A stretch of DNA of 64,000 bases from Bin87 sp965204395 (GCA_965204395.1 OZ241987.1:1736001-1800000); one strand, 5' to 3'. Shown: positions 15,431-24,183, counted from the stretch's first letter. The notes: generated by a model from the sequence alone, not told the origin. Program-made: numbers and translations.

Positions 15431-18058
15431 ATGTCCATTCATCGTCGCTCAACTCGGATACTCATCATGGCGGCGCTTGCCGCATTGGTCGCCGCAGCGT
15501 TGACCCTTGGCGGATCCGAGCGGTTGGCCGCCGCGCAATCGGAACCGCAGACGGTTGGGGATGTGACGGGTTTTACGGCCAGCGTCGAGGGTCAAGCGGA
15601 CGGTTCGGTGCATCTCACCTGGAATGCCGCAGACAACGCGCAGGTCTATTTTGTCGTGTACATCAAATCCACCGACTTGGTGGAGGGAAACTACGGAAGC
15701 GTCCAAATGCGTCCGTTCAACGGGACCGAGGGTACGATTGACGGATTAGACGGAGGAGCGCCATACAGTTTTACCGTCATCGGGATGCGTTGGAACTGGA
15801 TCAACTACGGCACGGTGTGGGGCAATTTCACAGCTTGGCAGCACGCAACTCCCTCCGGCACTGCCACCTCGCCAGCATCCGGAGACACACAATCGGAACC
15901 GCAGACGGTTGGGGATGTGACGGGTTTTGCGGCCAGCGTCGAGGGTCAACCGAACGGTTCGGTGCATCTCACCTGGAACGCGGCGGACAACGCGCAGGTC
16001 TATTTTGTCGTGTACATCAAATCCACCGACTTGGTGGCGGGAAACTACGGCAGCGTACAAATGCGTCCGTTCAACGGGACCGAGGGTACGATTGATGGAT
16101 TGGACGGCGGAGCGCCATACAGTTTTACCGTCATCGGGATGCGTTGGAACTGGATCAACTACGGCACGGTGTGGGGCAATTTCGTAGCTTGGCAGTACGC
16201 GACTCCCTCCGGCGTCGCCGCGCTGCCATCCATCGCCTTCTCCGATCTGGAGAACGGCGCGTGGCTGGAACAAAACAAACCGGCGCTAGCAAATCAACTC
16301 AAAGCCCTGCTCTGGGTCGCTGACGGCGTGGACGGCTCTGAGCGCGGAACTGCGGAAGATTTAATTGCCGCCGCGCTATGGTTTCCCAACGTGTTCAGTT
16401 CCCTGATGCAGATGTCCTGGGTTAGGGACGGCGTTACCGATGCCGAAGCGATAGCTATACGGTATATCAGGGCCACGGCATTCTATGACTCTAAATCGCC
16501 TGGGGCTGACTTGGCCGGGCTGATGCTGCAAAAGTCATGGGCGCAGGACGCGATCACCGCCGACGAAGCGGAGATTATAAGACGTCTATTCTTCATAGTC
16601 TGGTACGATACTGACTTCCCACCGCCGTCGCAGGTCATCGCTGCGGTCAACGTTGCTGCCAGTCGTGTCCTTGGAATGCCCTTCCTGGATCGGGTGGAAA
16701 GTACGGATGCTTTGGCAGTAAGTTCTCTGGAAAGGATTGAAGATGTAAGCAAAGCCGATTTTCTACAGGTCATGTCCCGCCCTACCCTCAGCGACGGCAT
16801 CACTGACGAAGAGGCAAAAATCGTGCTTCTGCTGGGTGCCACTTATCAATATGGTGATCGTGCTCTGGTTGACACCCTGCTTGACCCGACTCAGATCACT
16901 GTTGAGGAACGTGCCATTCGCCTGCCGCGGTCCGGGGAGATGGATCTGGCAATTATCCGCCCTGCCCCGGGTGCGGCCCGCAGCATGAACCTGCTGGAAT
17001 ACAGCGTCCAGAGCATCGAGGAGTTTATGGGACTGCCGTTCCCAACCAATCACGTGGCCGTGCTTTTCGATGAAGAAGCGATATTGGAAGGCGCCGCCGG
17101 AGTCAACTTCGGCACCCACGTCACGATGCTCTCTGAATATGACGTTGACGACGGCAGCCACGACGCGAATTTTCTTCCCAGCCTGACAGCCCATGAGGTT
17201 GCCCACTACTACTGGAGAGGGAACGAGACCTGGATTGACGAGGGTGGAGCGACTTTCATGGAGTTTGCCGTTGAAAAAGCGCGCACCGGACGTGGCCTGA
17301 TCGCCGACCGTTATCCGTGCCCTTATGTGTCCAGTATCGCTGAGGTGGTAGCCCTTGACCCTGAGCAACTCTCTCCGGCAGACACCTGCAACTATTCGTT
17401 GGGGGAACGTGTGTTCTTGGACTTGTACCGCAACCTGGGGGACGCGATTTTTCGTCAAGGATTCAGCAGGCTTTATCAGATGCGTCAGGTCTTGGACGAA
17501 TATCTCTGGCCCACGTATTTGGACATCAGCCACGTTCGTGACGCCTTTCAGCCGCTCGCGCCCGCTGCAACCGCCATCATCAACCGCTGGTACGATGGGC
17601 CCGCGCCGCGCGGAATTGCGCCGCCCGATACGGGCCCGGTGACTCCTGAACTGGAAACTATCACAAGAGGGCAGATTGTCAACTCATTCGTTAGCTTGGA
17701 CGATTGGGATACTGTCAGATCCGGAGGTTGGGACTCGTTCATATCCAGAGAGACGGAAAAGTTTTCCGTTTCAGACGCTGCAGGAAAAGATGCGTATGCA
17801 TATTTCGGCGCCACTTTTCCCATTACCATTAACCCAAAGGTCTTGCATCTGGAAATTATCGAATATTACGAAGATGGTTTTTTATTCCATGACCGAAAAG
17901 AGAACATACAATTCGAGCCGGAGTGGCAACGTGCCTGGTTTAGTGTCCAAGTGGGACAGGCCCGGAATGAACGGCCATGGTTGCCGGGCCGTTATTGGGT
18001 TTTCCTGTACGACGGAGACCGCAAGGTGGCAGAGATTACCTATGAGGTTATGCCGTAG
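15431..18058 (+). CDS. Secreted zinc metallopeptidase with duplicated FN3-like domains
   Basis: This 875-residue exported protein has a signal peptide at residues 1-36 (hydrophobic LIMAALAALVAAALTLGG, then AAAQS). Two nearly identical 118-residue fibronectin-III-like domains follow (about 36-153 and 154-265). A helical region (about 270-490) has recurring units such as WVRDGVTDAEAIAI and SWAQDAITADEAEII. The peptidase domain contains TAHEVAHYYWRG, with WIDEGGATFMEF supplying the third ligand (HExxH plus Glu, gluzincin type). A C-terminal domain of about 150 residues may bind surface or substrate. It likely degrades extracellular protein; it sits between two amidohydrolase paralogues. Confidence 0.8.
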   Translation: MSIHRRSTRILIMAALAALVAAALTLGGSERLAAAQSEPQTVGDVTGFTASVEGQADGSVHLTWNAADNAQVYFVVYIKSTDLVEGNYGSVQMRPFNGTEGTIDGLDGGAPYSFTVIGMRWNWINYGTVWGNFTAWQHATPSGTATSPASGDTQSEPQTVGDVTGFAASVEGQPNGSVHLTWNAADNAQVYFVVYIKSTDLVAGNYGSVQMRPFNGTEGTIDGLDGGAPYSFTVIGMRWNWINYGTVWGNFVAWQYATPSGVAALPSIAFSDLENGAWLEQNKPALANQLKALLWVADGVDGSERGTAEDLIAAALWFPNVFSSLMQMSWVRDGVTDAEAIAIRYIRATAFYDSKSPGADLAGLMLQKSWAQDAITADEAEIIRRLFFIVWYDTDFPPPSQVIAAVNVAASRVLGMPFLDRVESTDALAVSSLERIEDVSKADFLQVMSRPTLSDGITDEEAKIVLLLGATYQYGDRALVDTLLDPTQITVEERAIRLPRSGEMDLAIIRPAPGAARSMNLLEYSVQSIEEFMGLPFPTNHVAVLFDEEAILEGAAGVNFGTHVTMLSEYDVDDGSHDANFLPSLTAHEVAHYYWRGNETWIDEGGATFMEFAVEKARTGRGLIADRYPCPYVSSIAEVVALDPEQLSPADTCNYSLGERVFLDLYRNLGDAIFRQGFSRLYQMRQVLDEYLWPTYLDISHVRDAFQPLAPAATAIINRWYDGPAPRGIAPPDTGPVTPELETITRGQIVNSFVSLDDWDTVRSGGWDSFISRETEKFSVSDAAGKDAYAYFGATFPITINPKVLHLEIIEYYEDGFLFHDRKENIQFEPEWQRAWFSVQVGQARNERPWLPGRYWVFLYDGDRKVAEITYEVMP
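15536..16210 (+). repeat. Tandem 354-bp duplication encoding FN3-like domains
   Basis: The segment starting CAATCGGAACCGCAG at 15536 recurs at 15890, a 354-bp (118-codon) period, with few differences and no frame break. High nucleotide identity, not only protein identity, points to recent internal duplication. Confidence 0.92.
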
Positions 18059-18074
18059 CCTTGCCGTTGTTCAC

Positions 18075-18107
18075 AGGGCCGCTGTGTTGATATGCAGCGG
18101 CCCTTTT
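18075..18107 (+). terminator. Rho-independent terminator of the peptidase gene
   Basis: A perfect 10-bp stem, AGGGCCGCTG/CAGCGGCCCT (18075-18084 and 18095-18104), is followed by T residues (18104-18107). It lies 17 bp after the stop codon. Confidence 0.85.
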
Positions 18108-18254
18108 CCGTTATGCGCCGGCGGTGGTGGTACAATTCGACCCGGAACCGCTCCGGAGAGCAAGTATGACCACCAGAGAAATGAGCGTCGAGGAGCACGC
18201 GCAAACCGCTGAATCGTGAATGATGGAGACTAGGTTGCTCGTCCGCTACCCTGA

Positions 18255-18280
18255 GGGTGTACTCGGTGGACGAGAGCTAG
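18255..18280 (+). repeat. 26-bp direct repeat, amidohydrolase tail (right copy)
   Basis: This is an exact copy of the last 26 nt of amidohydrolase copy 1, including its TAG, positioned 29 bp before the start of amidohydrolase copy 2. The rest of 18108-18309 contains no gene that could be supported. Confidence 0.9.
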
Positions 18281-18309
18281 ACGCTATGGCGTCTTGAGGA
18301 GGTGCGCAA

Positions 18310-19329
18310 ATGGCTGCTCCGATTAATGACTGGCTGGGGAAGACTGTCGAACCGGCGTTGGAGCCGGACCTGCCCATTTGCGACCCTCACCATCACCTGT
18401 GGGACGGGCGAACCGACCGGGTGGAGCCGCGCTACTTCCTGGACGAGTTGGAGGCGGACACCGGCAGCGGGCACAACATCGTGTCCACGGTGTTCATCGA
18501 GGCGCGGGCGATGTATCGCGCCGACCCGCCCATGGAGCTGCGGCCCGTGGGCGAGGTGGAGTTCGTGCAGGGCATCGCGGCGCAGTCGGCCAGCGGCATG
18601 TACAGCATGACCAAGGCGGCCCACGGCATCGTAGGGCATGCCAACCTGCACCTGGGAACCGAGGTGCGGCGCGTGCTGGAAGCGTTGCAGGCGGCCAGCC
18701 CCAACCGGTTCAAGGGCATCCGCCACGGCGTCAGCTGGGATCCGCACCCGGAGATCCCCATCGTTGGCGCGTACCCGATGCCTGATCAGCTATTGAGCGA
18801 CGACTACCGGGCCGGCGCGAGGGTGCTGGCCGACATGGGCCTGTCGCTGGACGTGTCGTTGCTGCACCCACAATTGCCGCAGTTGGTGGATTTCGCCAAC
18901 GCCGTGCCCGACCTGACCATCGTGCTGAACCACGTGGGCGGCCTGATGCGCACCGGGCCTTACGCGTCCAACCCGGACGAGGTTATGGCCAACTGGCGGA
19001 GCGGCATCGCGGCGGCGGCAGAGTGTCCCAACGTGGTGATCAAGCTGGGCGGCGTCGGGATGCCTCGACTGGGCTACGACTTCCACGAGCGGGAGACGCC
19101 GGTGGGTTCCGAGGAACTGGCCGCGGCCATCGATCCGGTGATGCGCCACTGCATCGAGCAGTTCGAGCCCAGCCGCTGCATGTTCGAGAGCAACTTCCCG
19201 GTGGACAAGGAGTCGTTCTCGTACTGCGTGATGTGGAACGCGTTCAAACGGATGTCGGCGGACTTCTCAGCCGACGAGCGGGCGGACATGTTCTACGGGT
19301 GCGCGGCGCGGGCGTACCGAGTGGGGTAG
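18310..19329 (+). CDS. Amidohydrolase-2 family metal-dependent hydrolase, copy 2
   Basis: This 339-residue paralogue of 14235-15260 has matching order and spacing of LPICDPHHHLWDGRTDR, NIVSTVFIEARAMY, GIVGHANLHLG, LTIVLNHVGGLM, NVVIKLGGVGMPRLGYDF and MFESNFPVDKESFSY. Metal ligands and the late Asp/Glu positions are intact in both copies, so both should be active, perhaps with different substrates. GAGG lies about 10 nt upstream of the ATG. The 26-bp footprint just upstream suggests the two genes were once directly adjacent. Confidence 0.9.
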   Translation: MAAPINDWLGKTVEPALEPDLPICDPHHHLWDGRTDRVEPRYFLDELEADTGSGHNIVSTVFIEARAMYRADPPMELRPVGEVEFVQGIAAQSASGMYSMTKAAHGIVGHANLHLGTEVRRVLEALQAASPNRFKGIRHGVSWDPHPEIPIVGAYPMPDQLLSDDYRAGARVLADMGLSLDVSLLHPQLPQLVDFANAVPDLTIVLNHVGGLMRTGPYASNPDEVMANWRSGIAAAAECPNVVIKLGGVGMPRLGYDFHERETPVGSEELAAAIDPVMRHCIEQFEPSRCMFESNFPVDKESFSYCVMWNAFKRMSADFSADERADMFYGCAARAYRVG

Positions 19330-19344
19330 GGAACGGGTCATTTG

Positions 19345-19378
19345 CATGGATGCACAGGATAGACAGGATTACTGATTT
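19345..19378. repeat. Dispersed ACAGGAT repeat, intact copy
   Basis: CATGGATGCACAGGATAGAC and the following ACAGGATTACTGATT match the copy split by the IS at 7867-7879/9358-9376 and related copies at 23158 and 59619. It lies between amidohydrolase copy 2 and the methyltransferase. Confidence 0.65.
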
Positions 19379-19472
19379 GCCGGGGGCGGATGATGGTTCG
19401 CCCCCAAATCACGTGATGTTTTTGCCACCAGTAACAGGCCGCGTTGGCCTGATCAGGAGGTTGGGTTTGACG

Positions 19473-20129
19473 ATGGATCCGCAGCGTTTCCCGCCGGAGT
19501 TTTTCCAGCGGGATGACGAGAGCAACGACGCCGAGTTTTACACGATGCCCCGCCTGGTGGTGCACATCGACGATGGAGCGATCACGGCTGTGGGCCGGCT
19601 GTTTCAGCAGCTGATACCGGAGAATGCAGAGGTGCTGGACCTGATGAGCAGCTGGCGGACACACTGGCCGGAAGCGCATCCCCGGCAGCGTATTGTGGGC
19701 CTGGGCATGAACGCCACCGAGATGGCGGACAACCCCCAGCTGAACGAGTACCTGCTGAAGGACATCAACGTCGATCCCGGGTTGCCGTTTGAGGATGAAT
19801 CGTTCGACGCGGTGGTGATCACGGTGTCGGTGCAGTACCTGACGCGGCCGGTGGACGTGTTCTCCGAGGTGTCGCGGATTCTGCGGCCGGGCGGCGTGTT
19901 CATCGTGACGTTCTCGAACCGGTGCTTCCCGACCAAGGCGGTGCGGGTGTGGCGGTCGACGAATGACGAGGACCACATCGAGCTGGTGGGGCAATACATG
20001 CTCCACGCCGGCGGATTCAACGGGGTGCGCGGCGGACTGGCGAATCCGGACATGGCGCCGCCGGGGGACCCACTGTTCACGGTGTATGCCTACAAGGAGA
20101 TGGACGGCGGGGAAGGCGAAGGGCAGTGA
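19473..20129 (+). CDS. SAM-dependent methyltransferase
   Basis: This class I methyltransferase has 218 residues. ATG 19473 has AGGAGG 12-18 nt upstream. The SAM site is divergent: AEVLDLMSSWRTHWPE occupies motif I without the usual glycine triplet, followed by RIVGLGMNATEM, then motif IV FEDESFDAVVITVSVQYL and motif VI LRPGGVFIVTFSNRCF. It resembles Methyltransf_11 proteins. The substrate is unknown. It follows the second amidohydrolase by about 145 bp and precedes a Uma2 gene by 34 bp. Confidence 0.8.
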   Translation: MDPQRFPPEFFQRDDESNDAEFYTMPRLVVHIDDGAITAVGRLFQQLIPENAEVLDLMSSWRTHWPEAHPRQRIVGLGMNATEMADNPQLNEYLLKDINVDPGLPFEDESFDAVVITVSVQYLTRPVDVFSEVSRILRPGGVFIVTFSNRCFPTKAVRVWRSTNDEDHIELVGQYMLHAGGFNGVRGGLANPDMAPPGDPLFTVYAYKEMDGGEGEGQ

Positions 20130-20163
20130 TACACTGTTGCCAACTGTTCGCGGGAGAATCGCG

Positions 20164-20718
20164 ATGACCACGGCCAAACCAAAACTACTGACCGCTGACG
20201 ACCTGCTGCGCCTGTACAGCAAGGGTGTGAGGGGCGAGTTGATTCGAGGGGTGCTGCACGAAACGATGCCAGCGGGACTGAGGCACGGGAAAATAGCAAT
20301 GCGGCTCGGGGGGCGGATTGATGCCCACGTTGCGCCGGCGGGATTAGGCCATGTTTTCGGGTCCGATAGCGGGGTGCTGCTGGAGACCGATCCGGACACG
20401 GTGCGGGAGCCGGATATAGCCTACGTTTCCGCGGAACGGCTGCCGCTGGATGCCGACGTTGACGGTTACTGCCCGGTGGCGCCCGACCTCGTTGTGGAGA
20501 TCAAGTCGCCCAGCGACTCCGAGCGGGAAGTTGATGACAAGGCTACCATGTGGCTGGACTTCGGGGTTCGGATGGCGTTGGTGATTAACCCTGAGACCGG
20601 TACGATAAGGGTGCGGCAACCGGATCTGCCGACGGTCATCCTCACCGTTGACGATACGCTGGACGGTGGCGATGTGCTGCCGGGGTTCAGCTGTCCCGTG
20701 CGGGAGATACTGGGGTAG
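20164..20718 (+). CDS. Uma2 family endonuclease-like protein
   Basis: This 184-residue Uma2 protein has LLTADDLLRLYSKGVRGELI and GVLHETMPAG at the N-terminus, TVREPDIAYVSAERL in the middle, and APDLVVEIKSPSDSEREVDD, the acidic/lysine catalytic core with the E-x-K spacing of PD-(D/E)XK enzymes. It ends with DVLPGFSCPVREIL. It starts at ATG 20164, 34 bp after the methyltransferase. Confidence 0.9.
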   Translation: MTTAKPKLLTADDLLRLYSKGVRGELIRGVLHETMPAGLRHGKIAMRLGGRIDAHVAPAGLGHVFGSDSGVLLETDPDTVREPDIAYVSAERLPLDADVDGYCPVAPDLVVEIKSPSDSEREVDDKATMWLDFGVRMALVINPETGTIRVRQPDLPTVILTVDDTLDGGDVLPGFSCPVREILG

Positions 20719-20748
20719 GGGGATTAACGCCGTGTTTCGGCGGCGTGT

Positions 20749-21294
20749 TCAGGAATTGCGGGGGTTTTCGGGGTCGTCGGGCCATTTGGCCGGATTGTGG
20801 ATGATGTAGTTACGGATGTGCTGGAGTGATGCCTCATTCCGGATGATGTGTTCGTAGTAGTTGCGCTGCCAGACAGGAACGCCGGGGATGCCGCGTATTG
20901 CGTTGATCCTGCGAGCGGAGAACGTTTTGAGTCCCCTGACAATTTCCGACAAAGGATGCCGTTTATTGCCGGTATCAGTACCAGTAGGGGCGGGTTTCAA
21001 ACCCGCCCCTACATCATGAGGATCAACCAATACGATGATTCCGTGCACATGGTTTGGCATGATGATCCACGCGTCCAATTCGATATGGGGATAATGATTT
21101 GGAAGGTTATCCCATGTGGCTTGAACAATCTGCCCCGCCGCGTTCAACCGCATCTCGCCGTCAATGATCTCTCCGAAAAGAGGGATTCGGTTTTGAGTGC
21201 AAATGGTGACGAAATATGCCCCATTCTGACGGTAATCAAACCCACGGAGGCGCACCGGACGGCGGTGGTTCGCAGGTATGCAGGGGTCTTTCAT
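20749..21294 (-). CDS. REP-associated tyrosine transposase (RAYT)
   Basis: This 181-residue Y1/HUH transposase of the RAYT group has the opening RRPVRLRGFDYRQNGAYFVT. The metal-binding HUH motif is in WIIMPNHVHGIIVL, and a catalytic Tyr lies in WQRNYYEHIIRNE. RAYTs mobilise or process REP palindromes. One exact REP copy lies inside this gene (20984-21012) and is read in frame as VGAGLKPAPTG, between the HUH motif and the Tyr helix. A truncated copy lies just upstream of the start (21312-21337). The reading frame is intact, so the protein may still be functional. Confidence 0.88.
   Translation of the reverse strand: MKDPCIPANHRRPVRLRGFDYRQNGAYFVTICTQNRIPLFGEIIDGEMRLNAAGQIVQATWDNLPNHYPHIELDAWIIMPNHVHGIIVLVDPHDVGAGLKPAPTGTDTGNKRHPLSEIVRGLKTFSARRINAIRGIPGVPVWQRNYYEHIIRNEASLQHIRNYIIHNPAKWPDDPENPRNS
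20984..21012. repeat. REP palindrome, copy 2 (inside RAYT gene)
   Basis: This is identical to copy 1 (11561-11589). It lies wholly within the transposase coding sequence without breaking the frame. Confidence 0.92.
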
Positions 21295-21311
21295 GAATTC
21301 TGAGACCCAAC

Positions 21312-21337
21312 GGGGCGGGTTTCAAACCCGCCCCTAC
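21312..21337. repeat. REP palindrome, copy 3 (truncated arm)
   Basis: The GGGGCGGGTTT/AAACCCGCCCC core is kept but the left arm lacks the outer GTA. It lies 18 bp upstream of the RAYT start codon. Confidence 0.85.
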
Positions 21338-21372
21338 GTGAACAGGGACATTGTGGAGCGCTCATTTGCAGA

Positions 21373-23124
21373 TCAACCGGACACCGGGCGGTAGCGGTTG
21401 ACGATGGGGAGGCGGCGGTCTTTGCCGAAGGCGCGTGGGGTGATCTTGACGCCGGGGGGAGCCTGCCGGCGCTTGTACTCGTTGCGGTCGACGTAGGCTA
21501 TGACCTGGCGGACCCATTCGGGCTTGTGGCCCATGGCGACCATGTCGGCGTAGGAATAGTCGTCCTCGACGTAGGCCTTGATGATGGGGTCGAGGTCATC
21601 GTAGGGCGGCAGGGTGTCCTGGTCGGTCTGATCGGGACGCAGTTCGGCGCTGGGCGGCTTGTCGAGGACGGCCCGGGGGATGATCGGCCGGCCGTTGGCG
21701 GAGCCGGCGTTGCGCCAGCGGCAAAGCTGGTACACCAGGATCTTGGGCACGTCCTTGAGCACGGCGAACCCGCCGGCCATGTCGCCGTAGAGGGTGGCGT
21801 AGCCCATGGCCATCTCGCTCTTGTTGCCGGTGGTGAGCACGAGCCAGCCGAACTTGTTGGAGATGGTCATGAGGACGTTGCCGCGGATGCGCGCCTGCAC
21901 GTTCTCCTCGGCGGTGTTGGTCTCCGTGCCGGCGAAGTGGTCGGCCAGCATGTCGGTGAAGGCGTGGTGGGCCGGTTCGATGGGGATGCGCCAGAGCTTG
22001 ATGCCGAGGTTGTCGGCCAGTTCCTGGGAGTCTCCGATGCTGCCCTCGGAGGAATAGCGGGAGGGCATGGTGACGCCGACCACGTTGTCGGGGCCGAGGG
22101 CGTCCACGGCGACGGTGGCGGTGAGGGCGGAGTCGATGCCGCCGGACAGTCCGACCAGGGTACGGCGGAATCCGGACTTGCGGACGTAATCACGGGTGCC
22201 GACCACCAGGGCCTGGTACACCTCCTCCACTTCGTCCATCGGGCGGCACATGGGCGGTTCGGCGGCTGTTCCATGGCCGGCGCGGCGGTGATCGGAAATG
22301 CGGATGACGGAAGCCTGACCAACCTCGCGCAGGATGTTGGGGTTCTCCTTGCGCGGACGGGGATCCCGCAGGCGCTGGCGGAACACGGAATCGACGTCGA
22401 GGTCGGCGACGATGAGCCGGTCCTCGAAGGAAGGGCCACGGGCGATGACCGACCCATCGGGACTGCATACGACGCTGGCGCCGTCGAATACCAGCTCGTC
22501 CTGCCCGCCCACGGTGTTCAGGTAGGCAACGAAAACGCCGTTGTCGGCGGCGCGGGTGGAGATCATGCGCTCGCGCTGGGCGGCCTTGCCGGCGTGGAAG
22601 GGTGACGCGTTGATGTTGACAATGACCTCGGCGCCGGCGTCGCGTTGAACGGCGGCGGGGCCGACGGGATACCAGATGTCCTCGCAGATGTTGACGCCGA
22701 CGTGGCAGCCGTTAATGACATAAACGGGACAGAGGTCGCCGCGCCGGAAGTAGCGGTCCTCATCGAACACGCCGTAGTTGGGCAGGTACATCTTGCGATA
22801 CCAGTCGAGGATACGACCGTCGTTGATGACGGCGGCCGCGTTGGCGATGTCGTCGCCAACCTCGACGCATCCGACGATGACGGCGATGCCCCGGGCGGCG
22901 GCAGCGATGCGCTGGACGGCGGCGGCGTTATCGGAGAGGAACGACGGCTTGAAGAGCAGGTCCTCGGGCGGATAGCCGGTGACGGCAAGCTCGGGGAAGG
23001 CGACCAGGTCGGCGTGGGCGGCCCGGGCCTCGTCAATCAGCTCGATGATGCGGGCGGTGTTGCCGGGAATGTCGCCGACGGTGGGGTTGAACTGGCCGAG
23101 GGCCAGCCGGAGGGTGCGCTGCAT
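21373..23124 (-). CDS. nadE: Glutamine-dependent NAD(+) synthetase
   Basis: This 583-residue enzyme makes NAD from deamido-NAD using glutamine. The N-terminal nitrilase-like glutaminase has the catalytic Glu in LVAFPELAVTGYPPEDLL, Lys in DWYRKMYLPNYGVFDE and Cys in VGVNICEDIWYP. The C-terminal synthetase has the P-loop LVGLSGGIDSALTATVAVDA and TGNKSEMAMGYATLYGDMAG. The ending is IVNRYRP. A TATAAT box lies 6 nt upstream of the ATG on the coding strand (23136-23131), so the mRNA is probably leaderless. Confidence 0.97.
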   Translation of the reverse strand: MQRTLRLALGQFNPTVGDIPGNTARIIELIDEARAAHADLVAFPELAVTGYPPEDLLFKPSFLSDNAAAVQRIAAAARGIAVIVGCVEVGDDIANAAAVINDGRILDWYRKMYLPNYGVFDEDRYFRRGDLCPVYVINGCHVGVNICEDIWYPVGPAAVQRDAGAEVIVNINASPFHAGKAAQRERMISTRAADNGVFVAYLNTVGGQDELVFDGASVVCSPDGSVIARGPSFEDRLIVADLDVDSVFRQRLRDPRPRKENPNILREVGQASVIRISDHRRAGHGTAAEPPMCRPMDEVEEVYQALVVGTRDYVRKSGFRRTLVGLSGGIDSALTATVAVDALGPDNVVGVTMPSRYSSEGSIGDSQELADNLGIKLWRIPIEPAHHAFTDMLADHFAGTETNTAEENVQARIRGNVLMTISNKFGWLVLTTGNKSEMAMGYATLYGDMAGGFAVLKDVPKILVYQLCRWRNAGSANGRPIIPRAVLDKPPSAELRPDQTDQDTLPPYDDLDPIIKAYVEDDYSYADMVAMGHKPEWVRQVIAYVDRNEYKRRQAPPGVKITPRAFGKDRRLPIVNRYRPVSG

Positions 23125-23130
23125 TGGGGC

Positions 23131-23136
23131 ATTATA
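23131..23136 (-). promoter_or_regulatory. -10 box of nadE, leaderless type
   Basis: TATAAT on the minus strand ends 6 nt before ATG 23124, placing the transcript start at the initiation codon. Confidence 0.5.
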
Positions 23137-23157
23137 GCGCAGGGGGTGTTGGGGGGG

Positions 23158-23193
23158 TTGCAGGGATAAACAGGATGGGCAGGATGAATGGGA
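23158..23193. repeat. Dispersed ACAGGAT repeat, divergent copy
   Basis: GGGATAAACAGGATGGGCAG and the following GATGAATGGGA resemble the copies at 7867/9358, 19345 and 59619. It lies between nadE and a HEPN-like gene. Confidence 0.5.
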
Positions 23194-23286
23194 TAGGTCA
23201 GGGGTTTCAGGGATGTGCGATAATTCGCCCGTAGTACTTTCATGTCAGGCGACGGAATTATCCAGTTTCAGGGAGACCTATCGGTG

Positions 23287-23793
23287 ATGTCCATTGCGAA
23301 TGCCAACCGCCACGCCGACCTCAGCCGTCGCCTTATGGAGCAGGCCAACTACGAGCTGCGTACCATGGGCGACCGGGTGCAGGCTTCGGACAAGGCATCC
23401 GGCGCCGTGGCTCAGGCCGTGAAAGCAATCGCCGAGGACCGGAATTGGCGGCACCGTTCGCACAACTTGCGCCGGGACATCGTTGACTTGCTGGCCGATG
23501 AGTTTCAGGAACCGCAGATGCGGTATTTGCAAGCCATCGCCGATCAGCTGCACGACAACTACTACGAGGACTGGTTGGGCGAAAACCTCGTCACGAATTT
23601 GCTTGCCGACGTGAATGCGCTCATACCCTTGTTGTGGGAAGCCCGGGAACGGGGCACTAACCTGGACTTTACGCCCACTCCCTCACAGCAAAGGACCATC
23701 GACCGCCTGCTGCTCTCCGAAGCAGAGGCCCTTGCCGACGAAAGCATAGACCTGCCTCCACCCATGCCACCCTTCAATCCCCCAACCCGCTGA
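23287..23793 (+). CDS. HEPN/PaREP1-like helical protein
   Basis: This protein of about 168 residues is mostly helical. Its N-terminal 120 residues align by eye with the HEPN-like protein at 59720-60076: SRRLMEQANYELRTMGDRVQ, AVAQAVKAIAEDRNW, HRSHNLRRDIVDL and ADQLHDNYYEDWL share order and spacing. A polar, proline-rich tail is extra. The ATG at 23287 has AGGGAGA about 12 nt upstream; an in-frame ATG at 23242 is less well placed. HEPN proteins are often toxins or RNA nucleases, but no catalytic Rx4-6H motif is convincing here. A HicB gene follows 22 bp downstream. Confidence 0.6.
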   Translation: MSIANANRHADLSRRLMEQANYELRTMGDRVQASDKASGAVAQAVKAIAEDRNWRHRSHNLRRDIVDLLADEFQEPQMRYLQAIADQLHDNYYEDWLGENLVTNLLADVNALIPLLWEARERGTNLDFTPTPSQQRTIDRLLLSEAEALADESIDLPPPMPPFNPPTR

Positions 23794-23815
23794 ACGAAAG
23801 CACAGGGAGCTGACG

Positions 23816-24061
23816 ATGATCGCAAGAATACCTTTGATACTGGATCCTCAGCCCGAAGGTGGGTACACCGTCACCTCACCGCTGCTGCCGGAGTTGATAA
23901 CCGAGGGCGACACCATTGCGGAGTGCCTGGTCAACGTGGAGGACGCCTTTGCGGTGGTATTGGAGATCTATGAGGACGAGGGGCGTCCGCTGCCTGAGGG
24001 AATTTGCTCGGACGACGCCAACGGGCCGGTGTCTATCGAGGCCGTCGTCTCGCTATCGTGA
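23816..24061 (+). CDS. hicB: HicB-like antitoxin
   Basis: This 81-residue HicB-fold antitoxin has LILDPQPEGGYTVTSPLLPE, the typical partial RNase-H-like fold, then GDTIAECLVNVEDAFAVVLE. It has no added RHH or HTH domain, so it may not bind DNA by itself. Its stop overlaps the GTG start of the hicA remnant (GTGA at 24058-24061). Confidence 0.85.
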   Translation: MIARIPLILDPQPEGGYTVTSPLLPELITEGDTIAECLVNVEDAFAVVLEIYEDEGRPLPEGICSDDANGPVSIEAVVSLS

Positions 24062-24177
24062 GATATCGGGAAGCAGTTCGCAAACTGTCGCGGCTGGGGT
24101 GTTATGAGGTTACGAGGCGGGGCGGTGGCTCTTATCGGAAGTGGTTTAACTCTCAAGTCAGCATTGATAAGGAATGA
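24058..24177 (+). pseudogene. hicA: Truncated HicA toxin
   Basis: From GTG 24058 the frame gives MRYREAVRKLSRLGCYEVTR followed by RGGGSYRKWFN, the first half of a HicA dsRBD-like toxin with the catalytic region (His replaced by Tyr in GGGSYRKW). It then runs into unrelated SQVSIDKE and a stop after 39 codons. The usual C-terminal half (about 25-30 residues) is missing. McrB begins 6 bp later, so truncation probably coincided with arrival of the McrBC genes. Confidence 0.75.
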
Positions 24178-24183
24178 ACGCGA

